Positions 7,571 through 7,691 of a stretch of DNA of 7,691 nucleotides are shown here, piece after piece (position 1 is the stretch's first letter; every line of letters begins with the position of its first letter). Both the position numbers and the translations under genes were made by a program. Origin of the DNA: Prevotellaceae bacterium UBA5903. Lineage in GTDB: Bacteria > Bacteroidota > Bacteroidia > Bacteroidales > Bacteroidaceae. Below the pieces are notes generated by a model. It saw only the letters and a list, made by a program, of their open reading frames with translations. It did not search any database and was not told the DNA's origin. Location of the stretch: positions 2,751 through 10,441 of the forward strand of contig DJEH01000010.1 in the NCBI GenBank assembly GCA_002431845.1, in the 5' to 3' direction.

Positions 7571-7691
7571 AATTAGTCGTCCCTTAAAATCAGCAATATT
7601 ATTTGATAATCAATATATTAGTGGTAATATAGCTTGTTAAAATCTGCAAGTTTTCGTATCTTTACATACAGAAACCTTGCAGATTTTTATG
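7571..7691. other. intergenic region at the right edge, apparently divergent
   Basis: 121 bp, AT-rich. It must hold the leftward promoter of the SIMPL gene, but no TAnnTTTG match was found on that strand. Rightward it carries a promoter-like TTG (7634-7636)-N20-TATCTTTA (7657-7664), giving a start near 7671 and an ATG as the last three bases (7689-7691). That ATG may open a gene beyond the window, which cannot be tested here. Confidence 0.4.
7639..7687. repeat. perfect 12-bp inverted repeat around a promoter-like element
   Basis: AAAATCTGCAAG (7639-7650) and CTTGCAGATTTT (7676-7687) are exact inverted copies separated by 25 nt. The promoter-like TATCTTTA (7657-7664) and the inferred start lie between the arms, and the right arm ends one base before the terminal ATG. 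This suits a paired operator. As RNA it could be a hairpin with a large loop followed by Ts. Confidence 0.55.

Overview
This window looks like chromosomal DNA from a Bacteroidota organism, most likely Prevotellaceae or a close relative. The protein sequences read like that group (DnaX, SlyD, AroC, a COG2859-type SIMPL protein, a LacZ-type GH2 enzyme). Most starts lack a Shine-Dalgarno sequence. Several upstream regions carry the Bacteroidota -7 element TAnnTTTG. The taxonomic call is inference from sequence character, not from a search.

Layout, left to right. (1) Positions 1-1876, minus strand: the N-terminal 625 residues of a secreted GH2 beta-galactosidase. The protein runs off the left edge before its catalytic domain. 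About 300 residues in front of the LacZ core form two related repeats that look like beta-trefoil (ricin-like) modules. (2) 1877-2099: the GH2 promoter on the minus strand, then two perfect hairpins that end the next gene. (3) 2100-2555, minus: an Hsp20/alpha-crystallin small heat-shock protein. (4) 2556-2851: a divergent control region. It holds a correctly spaced sigma-54-like -24/-12 element, a GC-rich folded leader and a strong Shine-Dalgarno for hsp20, a 13-nt palindrome, and a Bacteroidota -7 element for dnaX. (5) 2852-4723, plus: dnaX. (6) 4812-5435, plus: a SlyD-type FKBP prolyl isomerase with a Cys/His-rich metal-binding tail, followed by a 17-bp hairpin. (7) 5550-6623, plus: aroC, chorismate synthase. 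(8) 6624-6862: no large gene, but a weak terminator, a promoter, a 22-codon ORF and a strong terminator together suggest a short RNA of about 100 nt. A second terminator there serves the gene arriving from the right. (9) 6863-7570, minus: a membrane-anchored SIMPL-domain protein. (10) 7571-7691: an intergenic region ending in a promoter-like element inside a perfect 12-bp inverted repeat, with an ATG as the last three bases.

The genes are mostly housekeeping (replication, protein folding, aromatic amino-acid synthesis, stress) plus one carbohydrate enzyme, and they do not form one pathway. dnaX, slyD and aroC are co-oriented and may be partly co-transcribed. No mobile element, CRISPR array, tRNA or rRNA is visible. 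The points most worth a second look are the sigma-54-like hsp20 control region, the putative short RNA after aroC, the duplicated N-terminal module of the GH2 enzyme, and the inverted repeat at the right edge.
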